A stretch of 64,000 bases of DNA from Alphaproteobacteria bacterium (lineage in GTDB: Bacteria; Pseudomonadota; Alphaproteobacteria; UBA6615): assembly GCA_021774445.1 (NCBI GenBank), contig JAJFJA010000057.1, positions 82,351 to 146,350 of the forward strand, written 5' to 3'. A model generated the notes under the pieces. The model searched no databases. It was given only the letters and a program-made list of their open reading frames with translations, and was not told the DNA's origin. Of the stretch, positions 9,153 through 18,884 are shown one piece after another. The position numbers and the translations under genes were made by a program. The stretch's first letter is position 1. Each line of letters begins with the position of its first letter.

Positions 9153-12100
9153 CCCAGGACAACGGCCAGCGTTTCGTCGAGTCGTGGCGCCGCGAGGCGG
9201 CCCACCTCGCGGCCAACGGCGCTTATCATCCATCATGGGAGCATGGCTCCTGCGGCGTCGGCATGATCGCCGCCATTGACGGCGAGCCGCGGCGCGATGT
9301 CGTTCTGGCCGCCGTCGGGGCGCTCGGCGCCCTGTGGCACCGCGGTGCCGTCGATGCCGATGGCAAGACCGGCGACGGTGCCGGCATTCATCTGCAGATC
9401 GCCCAGGATTTCTTCAAGGAGCACATCCGCGCTACTGGCCACGAACCCAAGGAGAGCCGTCTCGCCATCGGCATGGTGTTCCTGCCGCGTACCGACTACG
9501 AGGCCCAGGAGCGTTGCCGCACCATCGTCGAATCCGAGATTTTGCAGTTCGGCCACACCCTTTATGGCTGGCGCCAGGTGCCGGTGAACACCGCGGTGAT
9601 CGGCGAGAAGGCCAACGCCACCCGGCCTGAGATCGAGCAGGTCATGATTTCCAATGACCGTCACGTTCCCGATCCCCGTTTCGAACTCGACCTCTATGTC
9701 ATCCGCCGCCGCATCGAAAAGCGCATCGATGCGGAGGGGATCAAGGATTTCTACATTTGCTCATTGAGCTGCCGGTCGGTCATTTACAAAGGCCTGTTCC
9801 TGGCCGAACAGCTGACCGCTTTTTTCCCCGACCTGCTCGATGATCGCTTCGTCTCCAATTTCGCCATCTATCATCAGCGTTATTCCACCAATACGTTCCC
9901 CAGTTGGTCGCTGGCCCAGCCTTTTCGGGTCATCGCCCATAATGGCGAGATCAACACCCTGCGCGGCAACCTCAATTGGATGACCGCCCATGAGCCGCGC
10001 ATGGCGTCGGACAGCCTCGGTGATCAGATCGGCGATGTGCTGCCCGTCATTCCACCGGGCAGCTCCGACAGCGCCGCCCTTGACGCCGCCTTTGAGCTGA
10101 TGGCCCGCGCCAGCGCCCGCGAGTTACCCATGGTAAAGGCATTGTTGATCCCGCACGCTTGGGAGGGCAACGACGTCATGTCGTCCTCCCAACGGGCGAT
10201 GTTCAACTATTGCAGCGCCGTCATGGAGTCCTGGGACGGCCCTGCCGCGATCTGCGGCTTCGGCGGCCGCTGGGCCATCGCCGGCATGGATCGCAACGGC
10301 CTTCGCCCGCTGCGCTACACGGTCACCCGCGACGGTCTGCTTATCGTCGGCTCGGAGACTGGCATGGTCCGCCTCGAGGACGATGACGTGGTCGAGAAGG
10401 GGCGCGTCGGCCCTGGTGAGACCATTGCCGTCGACCTCAAGCAAGGCCGCCTTTATCGCTACAACGAGCTGCACGACAAGCTCGCCGCCTTGCATCCGTT
10501 CGAGGACTGGACCCGCAATATCCGCCGGCTCGACAGTTTGATCGTGCCCGACTATCCCGAGAAGGTCGAGTTCGACCGGCCCGAGTTGCGCCGCCGCCAG
10601 TTGCTCTATGGCTGGTCTATCGAGGAGCTGGAGCTGATCCTCCATCCCATGGTGGCCGATGCCAAAGAAGCCACCGGCTCCATGGGCGATGACGCGCCTA
10701 TGGCCGTGCTCTCCGACAAATATCGCGGCCTCCATCATTTCTTCCGGCAGAATTTCAGCCAGGTCACCAACCCGCCGATCGACAGCCTGCGCGAGTCGTC
10801 GGTCATGTCGCTGACCACCCGCCTTGGCAACCTGGGCAATGTGCTGGACGAAGACGCCAGCCAGTGCAAGGTGCTGCAACTCGACACGCCGGTCCTTACC
10901 AATGTCGAATTCCAGACCATGTGCGCGGCGATGGGGGAGAGTACCGCCGAGGTCGACTGCACGTTCGACCCCGGCGCTGGCGAGAACGGCCTCCGCGAAG
11001 CTCTGGAGAGAATCAGCGCTCACGCCGAGGACGCCGTGCGCGGCGGCGCCGTCCATCTCACCTTGTCCGACCTTGCCGTCGGTCCGGACCGCGCGCCGGT
11101 ACCGATGATCCTGGCCACCGCCGGTGTCCACACCCATTTGGTGCGGCAATCTCTGCGCACCTTCACGTCGATCAATGTCCGCGCCGGCGAGTGTCTCGAC
11201 GTGCATTATTTCGCGGTTTTGATCGGCGTCGGCGCCACCACGGTCAACGCCTATCTGGCCCAGGAGGCCATTGCCGACCGCCATGCCCGCGGTCTCTTCG
11301 GCGATTTGTCCCTCAACGAATGTTTGCAGCGATACAAGAGCGCGATCAGCGCCGGGTTGCTTAAGATCATGTCGAAGATGGGTATCTCGGTCGTCAGCTC
11401 ATATCGCGGCGGCTATAATTTCGAAGCCATCGGTCTCAGCCGCTCTCTGGTCAGCGAATATTTTCCCGGCATGAGCAGCCGCATTTCCGGCATTGGCCTC
11501 CCTGGCATCCAACTCAAGGCGCAGCAGATGCACACCCGCGCCTTCGACGAAACCGTCGCCACCCTGCCCGTCGGCGGCCTTTATCGCTATCGCCGCAGCG
11601 GCGAGACGCACGCCTTCAATGCCGGCATGATCCATGCCCTGCAGCATGCCTGCGCGACCGATAGTTATGGCGCCTACAAGCGCTATCTCGACGAGGTTGC
11701 CAAGCAGCCGCCGGTCAATTTGCGCGACCTGTTGGATTTCCGTCCCGGCCGCCGGCCGATCTCGGCCGACGAGGTGGAATCGATCACCGAGATCCGCAAG
11801 CGCCTGGTCTCCCCTGGTATTTCCCTCGGCGCCCTCAGCAAGGAGGCGCACGAGACCCTGTCCATCGCCATGAACCGGATCGGCGCCAAATCCGACTCTG
11901 GCGAAGGCGGCGAGGATCCGGCCCGCTATAAGCCCAAGCCCAATGGCGACAATCCGGCCAGTGCCATCAAGCAAATTGCCTCCGGCCGTTTCGGCGTTAC
12001 CGCGGAATATCTCAACAATTGCCGCGAGATCGAAATCAAGGTGGCCCAAGGCGCCAAGCCCGGCGAGGGCGGTCAGCTCCCGGGCTTCAAGGTTTCGTCG

Positions 12101-13693
12101 ATGATTGCCAGGCTGCGCCATTCCACCGAGGGCGTCACCCTGATCAGCCCGCCGCCCCACCACGATATTTATTCCATCGAGGACCTGGCCCAGCTTATCT
12201 ACGATCTCAAGCAGATCAATCCGGAAGCCAAGGTCTGCGTCAAGCTCGTGGCCCGCTCCGGCATCGGCACGATCGCCGCCGGCGTCGCCAAGGCCCACGC
12301 CGACGTCATCCTGGTCTCCGGCCATGGCGGTGGCACCGGCGCCTCGCCGCAGTCTTCCATCCGTTATGCCGGCCTGCCTTGGGAGATGGGCGTCAGCGAG
12401 GTTCATCAGCTGCTCACCCTGAACCGCCTGCGTCATCGCATTCGCCTGCGTACCGACGGCGGTATCAAGACCGGCCGCGATGTCGTCATCGCCGCCATGC
12501 TCGGCGCCGAGGAGTTTGGCATCGGCACCACCAGCCTGATCGCCATGGGCTGCATCATGGTGCGGCAGTGCCACTCCAACACCTGCCCCGTCGGTGTCTG
12601 CACTCAGGACGAGCGCTTGCGCGAGAAATTCGCCGGCACGCCGGAAAAAGTCGTCAGCCTCTTCACCTTTATCGCCGAAGAGATCCGCGACCTATTGGCC
12701 TCCTTGGGCTTCCGCACCATCGACGAGTTGATTGGCCGTTCCGACCTGCTCCAGCAGGTCAGCCGCGGCAACCCCCATCTCGACGACCTCGACCTCAATC
12801 CGATTTTGGTGCGCGCCGACGCCGGCGATTATGTCGCCCGCTGCACCGTCGCCCGCAACGAGGTCCCGGAAACCCTCGACGCCCAGATGATCATCGATGC
12901 CGAGGCTTTGTTCCGCGACGGCGAGAAGATGCAGCTCGCTTATGGCATCCGCAACACCCATCGCGCCATCGGCGCCAAGATCAGTTCCAAGATCACCCGC
13001 CAATTCGGCATGACCGGCTTGGCCCCCGGCCACATCACCGTGCGCTTGCGCGGTTCCGCCGGCCAATCCCTGGGCGCTTGGGCGGTCCAGGGCCTGAAGA
13101 TCGAGGTTTTGGGCGACGCCAACGACTACACCGGCAAGGGCCTGTCCGGTGGCACCATTGTGCTCCGCCCCCCGGCCTCCAGTCGTCTGGTGACGAATGA
13201 GAACACGATCGTTGGCAATGTCGTGCTCTATGGCGCCACGGCCGGGTCGTTCTACGCCGCCGGTTTGGCGGGCGACCGGTTCTGCGTGCGCAACTCCGGG
13301 GCCACCGCGGTCGTCGAAGGCTGCGGCTCAAATGGTTGTGAGTACATGACCGGTGGGACGGCCGTGATCCTCGGTCGCGTCGGCGATAATTTCGGCGCCG
13401 GCATGACCGGCGGTATGGCGTTTGTCTATGATCCCGATGGCACCTTCGAGCCGCGGGTCAATCCGGACGTCGTGACCTGGCAGCGGCTTGCCTCCCAGCA
13501 TTGGGAGGGTCTGCTGCGCGACCTCATCGAAAAACATGCCGCCGAGACCCACTCCGCTTTTGCCGGCCGCATTATCGGTGCCTGGGACCGCCATGCCGGC
13601 CACTTCTGGCAAGTCGTGCCCAAGGATATGCTGCGCCGGTTGCCCCATCCGCTCAGCGATGACCAGGCCGCGGTAGTCGGGGTCGCCGAGTAG
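9149..13693 (+). CDS. gltB: Glutamate synthase (NADPH) large subunit
   Basis: Alpha subunit of GOGAT, making glutamate from glutamine and 2-oxoglutarate in ammonium assimilation. 1514 aa, full length. The amidotransferase nucleophile is Cys35 in HGSCGVGMIA, so about 34 residues are presumably removed as a propeptide. The central and FMN-binding synthase domains contain GHGGGTGASPQSS. The 3Fe-4S cluster motif CIMVRQCHSNTCPVGVC is near residue 1135, followed by the C-terminal GXGXG beta-helix domain (GGTIVLRPP, GCGSNGCEYMTGG). Order gltD-gltB, coupled by a 4-bp overlap. Confidence 0.98.
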   Translation: MTQDNGQRFVESWRREAAHLAANGAYHPSWEHGSCGVGMIAAIDGEPRRDVVLAAVGALGALWHRGAVDADGKTGDGAGIHLQIAQDFFKEHIRATGHEPKESRLAIGMVFLPRTDYEAQERCRTIVESEILQFGHTLYGWRQVPVNTAVIGEKANATRPEIEQVMISNDRHVPDPRFELDLYVIRRRIEKRIDAEGIKDFYICSLSCRSVIYKGLFLAEQLTAFFPDLLDDRFVSNFAIYHQRYSTNTFPSWSLAQPFRVIAHNGEINTLRGNLNWMTAHEPRMASDSLGDQIGDVLPVIPPGSSDSAALDAAFELMARASARELPMVKALLIPHAWEGNDVMSSSQRAMFNYCSAVMESWDGPAAICGFGGRWAIAGMDRNGLRPLRYTVTRDGLLIVGSETGMVRLEDDDVVEKGRVGPGETIAVDLKQGRLYRYNELHDKLAALHPFEDWTRNIRRLDSLIVPDYPEKVEFDRPELRRRQLLYGWSIEELELILHPMVADAKEATGSMGDDAPMAVLSDKYRGLHHFFRQNFSQVTNPPIDSLRESSVMSLTTRLGNLGNVLDEDASQCKVLQLDTPVLTNVEFQTMCAAMGESTAEVDCTFDPGAGENGLREALERISAHAEDAVRGGAVHLTLSDLAVGPDRAPVPMILATAGVHTHLVRQSLRTFTSINVRAGECLDVHYFAVLIGVGATTVNAYLAQEAIADRHARGLFGDLSLNECLQRYKSAISAGLLKIMSKMGISVVSSYRGGYNFEAIGLSRSLVSEYFPGMSSRISGIGLPGIQLKAQQMHTRAFDETVATLPVGGLYRYRRSGETHAFNAGMIHALQHACATDSYGAYKRYLDEVAKQPPVNLRDLLDFRPGRRPISADEVESITEIRKRLVSPGISLGALSKEAHETLSIAMNRIGAKSDSGEGGEDPARYKPKPNGDNPASAIKQIASGRFGVTAEYLNNCREIEIKVAQGAKPGEGGQLPGFKVSSMIARLRHSTEGVTLISPPPHHDIYSIEDLAQLIYDLKQINPEAKVCVKLVARSGIGTIAAGVAKAHADVILVSGHGGGTGASPQSSIRYAGLPWEMGVSEVHQLLTLNRLRHRIRLRTDGGIKTGRDVVIAAMLGAEEFGIGTTSLIAMGCIMVRQCHSNTCPVGVCTQDERLREKFAGTPEKVVSLFTFIAEEIRDLLASLGFRTIDELIGRSDLLQQVSRGNPHLDDLDLNPILVRADAGDYVARCTVARNEVPETLDAQMIIDAEALFRDGEKMQLAYGIRNTHRAIGAKISSKITRQFGMTGLAPGHITVRLRGSAGQSLGAWAVQGLKIEVLGDANDYTGKGLSGGTIVLRPPASSRLVTNENTIVGNVVLYGATAGSFYAAGLAGDRFCVRNSGATAVVEGCGSNGCEYMTGGTAVILGRVGDNFGAGMTGGMAFVYDPDGTFEPRVNPDVVTWQRLASQHWEGLLRDLIEKHAAETHSAFAGRIIGAWDRHAGHFWQVVPKDMLRRLPHPLSDDQAAVVGVAE

Positions 13694-13743
13694 TCGTCCA
13701 ACCTACTAGGCCGTCCGCGCCAGCTGGGGTAGTGTCGCCGCCC

Positions 13744-14412
13744 ATGCGCACTCTCTATCATCTGTGGCTGTGTCCATACGCCCGCAAGGTTCGCATCGCG
13801 CTCAACGAAAAGAAGCTCGAATTCCAGCTTCAGCGTGAGCGCGTTTGGGAGCGGCGCGAGGCATTCCTCGCCCTCAATCCGGCCGGCGAAGTGCCGGTGT
13901 TGGTCGAGGAGGACGGCACCGTCATCGCGGACTCGACAGTGATCTGCGAGTATCTCGACGAGGCCTGGCCCGACAATCCGCTGCTCGCTAAGGATCCCTC
14001 CAGTCGCGCCGAGGCGCGCCGTCTGGCCGCGTGGTTCGATCTCAAATTTCAACTTGAGGTGACGCGCAACCTGGTCGACGAGAAAGTCACCAAGCGCATG
14101 CTCGGCCTCGGTCAGCCCAGTTCCGAGGCCATCCGGGCCGGGTTCGCCAACCTGTCCCATCATCTCGACTACATCGATTACCTGATTGAACGCCGCAATT
14201 GGCTCGCTGGCGCTGATTTCTCTGTCGCCGATATTGCCGCCGCGGCGCAGCTTTCCTGCATCGACTATCTCGGCGACGTGCGCTGGGACGATCATCCGCC
14301 GGCCAAGCTCTGGTACGCCCGCATCAAGTCGCGCCCGAGCTTCCGCCCGCTGCTCGCCGACCACGTCCCCGGCGCCCCGCCCCCCAAGCACTACGCCGAC
14401 CTCGATTTTTAG
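13744..14412 (+). CDS. Glutathione S-transferase family protein
   Basis: 222 aa from the ATG at 13744; an upstream GTG at 13732 is in frame. N-terminal thioredoxin-like domain begins MRTLYHLWLCPYARKVRIAL, with the Cys-Pro-Tyr segment at the usual active-site loop. LNPAGEVPVLVEEDGTVIADSTVICEYLDE carries the cis-Pro and the glutathione gamma-Glu binding residues. An all-helical C-terminal domain follows. The exact substrate is not inferable. It is 50 bp downstream of gltB and may be co-transcribed. Confidence 0.88.
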   Translation: MRTLYHLWLCPYARKVRIALNEKKLEFQLQRERVWERREAFLALNPAGEVPVLVEEDGTVIADSTVICEYLDEAWPDNPLLAKDPSSRAEARRLAAWFDLKFQLEVTRNLVDEKVTKRMLGLGQPSSEAIRAGFANLSHHLDYIDYLIERRNWLAGADFSVADIAAAAQLSCIDYLGDVRWDDHPPAKLWYARIKSRPSFRPLLADHVPGAPPPKHYADLDF

Positions 14413-14476
14413 CTGAGTCGCGTCGTTACCGCCCCGACGCTCTCGCGATGACGATGCTGAGCGAAAACTGACTCAA

Positions 14477-15289
14477 TCAGCGCAGCGTGACATCCAGCTT
14501 GGCGATATTGGCCCGCGCTAGATCGGCCGCCGGGGACTCCGGCGCCACCCGCAAAATGTGCAGCCAGTCCGCCCGCGCGCCGACTTCATCGCCGTCGAGG
14601 CGGCGCACCATGCCCCGCTCGACCAGGGCGTCCGGATTGTCCCCATCCAAGGTCAGCGCCCGCTCCAGATCGTCCCGGGCCAGATCCAGCGCGTCGACGA
14701 AGCGATAGGCGGCGGCCCGGAAGATCAGCGCATCGACGCGCGCTGGTGCCACGGTGAGCGCATCGTTGAAATCGTCCAGGGCTTCCCAGAAATTGGCGGC
14801 GCTTGCCAACACTTCGCCGCGCGCGATCAGCAGGTCCACATTGCCCGGGTCCAGCGTTAAGGCGCTGGTCAGGGCCGCGTAGGCGCGCGCCGTCCGCCCG
14901 GCTTGCCACCAGGCCGTGCCGGCCTGCCCGACGACCGCCGCCCGTACTTGCGGCGCATAGCCGGTCATCTCGTCGGCCAGCGTCTCCAGTCTGCTCGCGG
15001 CCTCCTCGAGATGACCGAGTTCCGCCAGTGCCACCGCCGTACAGTGGCGCGCCGCTATGCCGCCCCCGGTATCGCGCCAATCGATGGCGGTCTCGAAGCC
15101 TTGTTCCGGGTCGCTGCGCACCCGTCGCAGACATTCTTCATAGGCTTGCGGCGCCGGCAGGTCGGTCAGCGCGACCGCGCCGACCTGTGCGTCAGCTTCC
15201 GTTGGCGCCGCCGCGATCGCCGCGCCGCTGAACGTCAGCAGGGCAAGTGCCCGGATCGCCGTGCGGCCCATTGCTTGTTGCCATTTCAT
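14477..15289 (-). CDS. Exported tetratricopeptide-repeat protein
   Basis: 270 aa from ATG 15289. A hydrophobic signal segment (ALALLTFSGAAIAAAPTEADA) suggests export. Several degenerate TPR units span residues 90-265, for example AYAALTSALTLDPGNVDLLIARGEV, with family-typical Ala/Gly/Pro spacing. No enzymatic motif was seen; TPR proteins usually scaffold protein interactions. A longer frame upstream overlaps the divergent epimerase gene and was not used. Convergent with the glutathione transferase. Confidence 0.8.
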   Translation of the reverse strand: MKWQQAMGRTAIRALALLTFSGAAIAAAPTEADAQVGAVALTDLPAPQAYEECLRRVRSDPEQGFETAIDWRDTGGGIAARHCTAVALAELGHLEEAASRLETLADEMTGYAPQVRAAVVGQAGTAWWQAGRTARAYAALTSALTLDPGNVDLLIARGEVLASAANFWEALDDFNDALTVAPARVDALIFRAAAYRFVDALDLARDDLERALTLDGDNPDALVERGMVRRLDGDEVGARADWLHILRVAPESPAADLARANIAKLDVTLR

Positions 15290-15341
15290 CGCGCGGCTAG
15301 AGTTGCCTCCCCGATCGCCAAAACGCAAGTCCCGACGTCCC

Positions 15342-16247
15342 ATGACCCCTGCTAACAGATTGTTTTGCTTCGGCCTCGGCTTCACCGGGCTCGCCTTGGC
15401 GCGGTCACTGCAGCGCCGGGGCTGGCACGTCGCGGGGACCTGCCGGTCGGCGGAAACGGCTGCGCGCCTAGGTGACGAGGGTATTGCCGCGTTCGTGTTC
15501 GATGGTGTCGCCGGCGCAGCCGGCACGGACTCCGCGCTTGCCGAGTCGCTAGACGCGGCCACCCACCTCCTCGCCACCGCGCCCCCTGGCACCTCCGGCG
15601 ATCCGGTACTCATCCACTACCGTGACGAGATCGCCGCCCTGGCGCCGCCGCTCCGCTGGGTCGGCTACCTGTCCACCACCGGCGTTTATGGCGACCGAGA
15701 TGGCGCTCTGGTCGACGAAACCGCGGCGTTGCGGCCCACCAGCCCGCGCGGCGAGCGCCGGGTGGCGGCCGAGCGGGCGTGGCGGGATCTGCAGCGAGAC
15801 CATGGCTTACCGCTGCACATCTTCCGCCTCGCCGGCATCTTCGGACCCGGCCGCAACGCCCTCGTCGCCGTGCGCGCCGGCACCGCCCGCCGCATCGTCA
15901 AACCCGGACAGTTGTTCTCCCGCATCCATCTCGCCGACATCCTGCTGGGTCTGGAGGCTTCCATGGCCCAGCCCGATCCGGGCGCGGTCTATAATCTCTG
16001 CGATGATGAGGCAGCCCCGCCCCAGGACGTTATTGCCTATGCCAGCCAGCTTCTGGGTCTACCGCCGCCGCCGGAAATTCCCTTCGACGAGGCTCAGCTA
16101 AGTCCCATGGCGCGCAGCTTCTATAGCGAGAACAAGCGTGTCGACAATCGCCGGATGAAAGACGACCTCGGTATCGTCCTGCGCTATCCCAACTACCGCG
16201 CCGGCCTGCAGGCCCTGTTCGACGCCGGTGAGGGCACCGTGTCCTAG
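15342..16247 (+). CDS. NAD(P)-dependent epimerase/dehydratase (SDR family)
   Basis: 301 aa from ATG 15342. The N-terminal FCFGLGFTGLALARSL is the dinucleotide-binding glycine motif. STTGVYGDRDG is a typical atypical-SDR active-site region and FRLAGIFGPGRN the conserved substrate-domain segment. It resembles the YeeZ-like group of nucleotide-sugar epimerases, whose substrate is usually unknown. It starts 52 bp from the divergent TPR gene. Confidence 0.82.
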   Translation: MTPANRLFCFGLGFTGLALARSLQRRGWHVAGTCRSAETAARLGDEGIAAFVFDGVAGAAGTDSALAESLDAATHLLATAPPGTSGDPVLIHYRDEIAALAPPLRWVGYLSTTGVYGDRDGALVDETAALRPTSPRGERRVAAERAWRDLQRDHGLPLHIFRLAGIFGPGRNALVAVRAGTARRIVKPGQLFSRIHLADILLGLEASMAQPDPGAVYNLCDDEAAPPQDVIAYASQLLGLPPPPEIPFDEAQLSPMARSFYSENKRVDNRRMKDDLGIVLRYPNYRAGLQALFDAGEGTVS

Positions 16248-16403
16248 GGGGCCGGGGTGGCGAAATACCCGACCAAGGCCGAAAAACTGGACCGAGGGGA
16301 CACAGTAGGGCAAAAGAGCTTACGAAGATCCGCAATGCAGTGGCTTGGGACATTGATCAGGGGGGCCGAGAGGCTGTGGATCGTTCACGGAGCCTGAGAA
16401 GCC

Positions 16404-17552
16404 ATGGGCACCATGGCTAGAGAGCAAATCCCGGTCAATCCGGCGATACTAAGGTGGGCCCGCGAACGCGCCGGGTTCTCGCCCGAAGAGGCTGCAGAAA
16501 GGTTCAAGAAGTTCGCGGCGTGGGAAGCTGGTGATTCGTTTCCTACCTACCCACAGCTTGAGAGCCTGTCCGAGGCTTTCAAACTTCCAATCGCTGTTTT
16601 TTTCTTTCCAGACCCACCGGACCTACCACCGATCGAGGAATTGTTTCGCACTCTTCCAGAGGTTGAGTTCAGTCAAATCCCTCGGCGCGTGCGTTTGCTC
16701 CTTCGCAAGGCCAAGGCGCTCCAACTCAATCTGGAGGAGCTGTGTCGCAGCCGAAATCCTGCGCCTCGACTGATAACCCGTGACCTGCACTTCCGAGTAA
16801 GTGTCGACGTTGCGACGATGGCACGTCAGGTCCGAGACTACGTAGGTGTTTCCCTCGCCGATCAGGCAACTTGGACTTCGGCCGAAGAGGCGTTCAAGCG
16901 ATGGCGCGCCGCGCTTCTTGATGTTGGCGTTTTTGTGTTCAAGGACGCCTTCAGGGAAGCCGAATACTCCGGGTTTTGCATGTATGACGACGTATTCCCC
17001 ATCATCTACGTCAACAACAGCATGGCAGATACCCGCCAGAGCTTCACACTTTTCCACGAGCTGGCACACCTGCTTTTTCATACGAGCGGTATTGACACGA
17101 TTGCCGATGACTTTATTCCGGCTTTGCCGGACCGAGCCCGCCGCATCGAGATTCTGTGTAATCGATTTGCCGCTGAGTTTTTGGTGCCGGAGGCGGCGTT
17201 CGTTGCGATTTTTGCGGGACATGACGCTTCGGAAGAAACCGCCGAGCTGATTGCTAGGCGTTTCAATGTTAGTCGTGAGTTTGTCTACCGTAGGTTTCTC
17301 GATCGAGGCCTGATCGATGTGCGAAGCTACGAGGAAGCTGCGACCCGGTGGGCAGGACAACGTCAGCCAGGTGGTGGTGGTGGCAACCCTTACTGGACGA
17401 AGATCAGCTACCTTGGCCGTGACTATATCCGCCTTGCTCTCAGCCAATACCATCAGAACCGCATCGATCAATCGCAGCTTGCGGATTATCTGAATTCCAA
17501 GCCGCGCTACGTGGGAACACTCGAAGAATACTTTGGGCGGGGCGAGGCATGA
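16404..17552 (+). CDS. XRE-type HTH and ImmA/IrrE (M78) metallopeptidase protein, probable antitoxin/regulator
   Basis: 382 aa. The N-terminus (about 10-70) is a helix-turn-helix-like domain (ILRWARERAGFSPEEAAERF) followed by the LPIAVFFFPDPP linker typical of this fusion family. The C-terminal half is an ImmA/IrrE peptidase with zinc motif HELAH at 218-222 and a downstream NRFAAEFLVPE. The family often senses a signal by cleaving a repressor or antitoxin. A second ATG lies 9 bases downstream. Its stop overlaps the DUF4411 start by 4 bp, so the two are translationally coupled. Confidence 0.9.
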   Translation: MGTMAREQIPVNPAILRWARERAGFSPEEAAERFKKFAAWEAGDSFPTYPQLESLSEAFKLPIAVFFFPDPPDLPPIEELFRTLPEVEFSQIPRRVRLLLRKAKALQLNLEELCRSRNPAPRLITRDLHFRVSVDVATMARQVRDYVGVSLADQATWTSAEEAFKRWRAALLDVGVFVFKDAFREAEYSGFCMYDDVFPIIYVNNSMADTRQSFTLFHELAHLLFHTSGIDTIADDFIPALPDRARRIEILCNRFAAEFLVPEAAFVAIFAGHDASEETAELIARRFNVSREFVYRRFLDRGLIDVRSYEEAATRWAGQRQPGGGGGNPYWTKISYLGRDYIRLALSQYHQNRIDQSQLADYLNSKPRYVGTLEEYFGRGEA

Positions 17553-18019
17553 GCTATGTCTTCGACACCGCCCCACTTTGGACGCTTTTTCAGAATTACT
17601 ACCGTCGTCGCTTTCCAACGCTTTGGCGGAACTTCGACGCGCTGATCGAGGAAGGTGAAGTCGTCTCGACTCGCGAGGTTCGGCGCGAGATCGAAAATTG
17701 CCCGGTTGAGAGTCTGCGCGAATGGGCGGATGGTAATGGTCAAGTCTTCGCTACGCCGACTGCCGACGAAGGGGCGTTTGTTGGCGAGATCTATGCGGTG
17801 CGCCATTTCCAACAAAATATCGAACGTCAGAAGCTCCTGAAGGGTGGCGAGGTTGCAGACCCATTCGTAATTGCCAAGGCCGCAGTTATCGAGGGCACCG
17901 TGGTAACAATGGAACGACCAAAGCAAAACGCGGCAAAGATCCCAAACATATGTGATCACTTCGGCGTCGAGTGCATGCATCTTGAGGAGTTCATGGAAGC
18001 CGAGGGTTGGGAGTTCTAA
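17549..18019 (+). CDS. DUF4411 family PIN-like protein, probable toxin
   Basis: 156 aa. It begins MSYVFDTAPLWTLFQNYY, with Asp6 where PIN-domain ribonucleases place their first metal-binding acid. REVRREIE, then ADPFVIAKAA and TVVTMERP, match the remaining PIN-like acidic positions and the VVT.E strand. DUF4411 genes commonly follow XRE-ImmA genes. RNA-cleaving toxin activity is inferred from fold and context, not shown by sequence alone. Confidence 0.82.
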   Translation: MSYVFDTAPLWTLFQNYYRRRFPTLWRNFDALIEEGEVVSTREVRREIENCPVESLREWADGNGQVFATPTADEGAFVGEIYAVRHFQQNIERQKLLKGGEVADPFVIAKAAVIEGTVVTMERPKQNAAKIPNICDHFGVECMHLEEFMEAEGWEF

Positions 18020-18061
18020 CCCTGGCAAGGAGAGTCGCGAAGGTTCAAAAGGCTGCGAAGA

Positions 18062-18853
18062 CTAGGTCACAAGTTCACACATCTCATCCAATATTGTCGC
18101 CAGCGTCGCCAGTTGCGCCGGGTTCGACAGCGTATGGTCGCCCCCCTTGATCAAGGTTAGCGCCACGTCATCACCGGTTAGGCGCTCCAGCAGTTTTGCC
18201 GACACCTGCCACGGCACGTCGTCATCGTCGCTGCCATGCAAGAGCCGCACCGGCATGTTCAGCGCGATCGGCGCGCCGAGCAGCAGATGGTCCCGCCCTT
18301 CCTCGATCAAGCCGCGGGAATAGACCGTGCCCGCGTCGTCATAGGGCGATGGTTCGCGATGGGCCCCGCTTGCCATCAAAGCGGCCTGTTGATCGGCGTC
18401 CATTCCCGCCCATACCAGATCTTCGGTGAAGTCCGGTGCGGCGGCGATGCCGACCAGCCCGGCGACGCGCGCCCGTCGCCGCAGCGCCGTCAGTAGCATG
18501 ATCCAACCGCCCATGGATGAGCCGACCAGGATCAGCGGCTCGTCGCCGCACCCGTCCAGCATCGCCAAGGCATCTTCCGTCCAGCGGCCGATGGTACCAT
18601 CCTCGAACTGGCCGTCCGACAGGCCATGGCCCGAATAGTCGAAGCGCAGGAAGGCCTGCCCGCGGCGGTGCGCCCAATCGTCCAAATGGGTTGCCTTCCG
18701 CCCCGTCATGTCCGATGTAAACCCGCTGAGGAAGACGACTCGAGGGCTGTGGCCGCTGCGCGCCTGGTAGGCGAGCCGATCGCCATTGCCGAGAGTTAGG
18801 AATTGGGGAGGCCCGGGATCTGGAAAACCGGGCGCTCTCTCGATCAGGGGCAT
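18062..18853 (-). CDS. Alpha/beta hydrolase
   Basis: 263 aa from ATG 18853; the longer frame runs into the divergent glycosyltransferase gene and was rejected. The nucleophile elbow is GSSMGG, the acid is probably in LLHGSDDDDVPW and the catalytic His in KGGDHTLS. VVFLSGFTSDMTGRKATHLDDWA and FDYSGHGLSDG match palmitoyl-thioesterase/serine-peptidase-like hydrolases of alphaproteobacteria. The substrate is unknown. Only 31 bp separate its start from the divergent GT4 gene. Confidence 0.85.
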   Translation of the reverse strand: MPLIERAPGFPDPGPPQFLTLGNGDRLAYQARSGHSPRVVFLSGFTSDMTGRKATHLDDWAHRRGQAFLRFDYSGHGLSDGQFEDGTIGRWTEDALAMLDGCGDEPLILVGSSMGGWIMLLTALRRRARVAGLVGIAAAPDFTEDLVWAGMDADQQAALMASGAHREPSPYDDAGTVYSRGLIEEGRDHLLLGAPIALNMPVRLLHGSDDDDVPWQVSAKLLERLTGDDVALTLIKGGDHTLSNPAQLATLATILDEMCELVT

Positions 18854-18884
18854 GATGTGATACCGCGAGTCAGCGACGCAGGTT

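Larger units (their letters stand above)
16248..18061. mobile_element. Probable horizontally acquired insert carrying a toxin-antitoxin-like pair
   Basis: The two genes here have visibly lower GC and freer codon use (runs such as gtttttttctttcc) than the flanking genes. The insert sits between two ordinary chromosomal genes. I found no integrase, tRNA, inverted or direct repeats at its edges, so the limits are approximate and the mode of entry is unknown. Confidence 0.5.
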
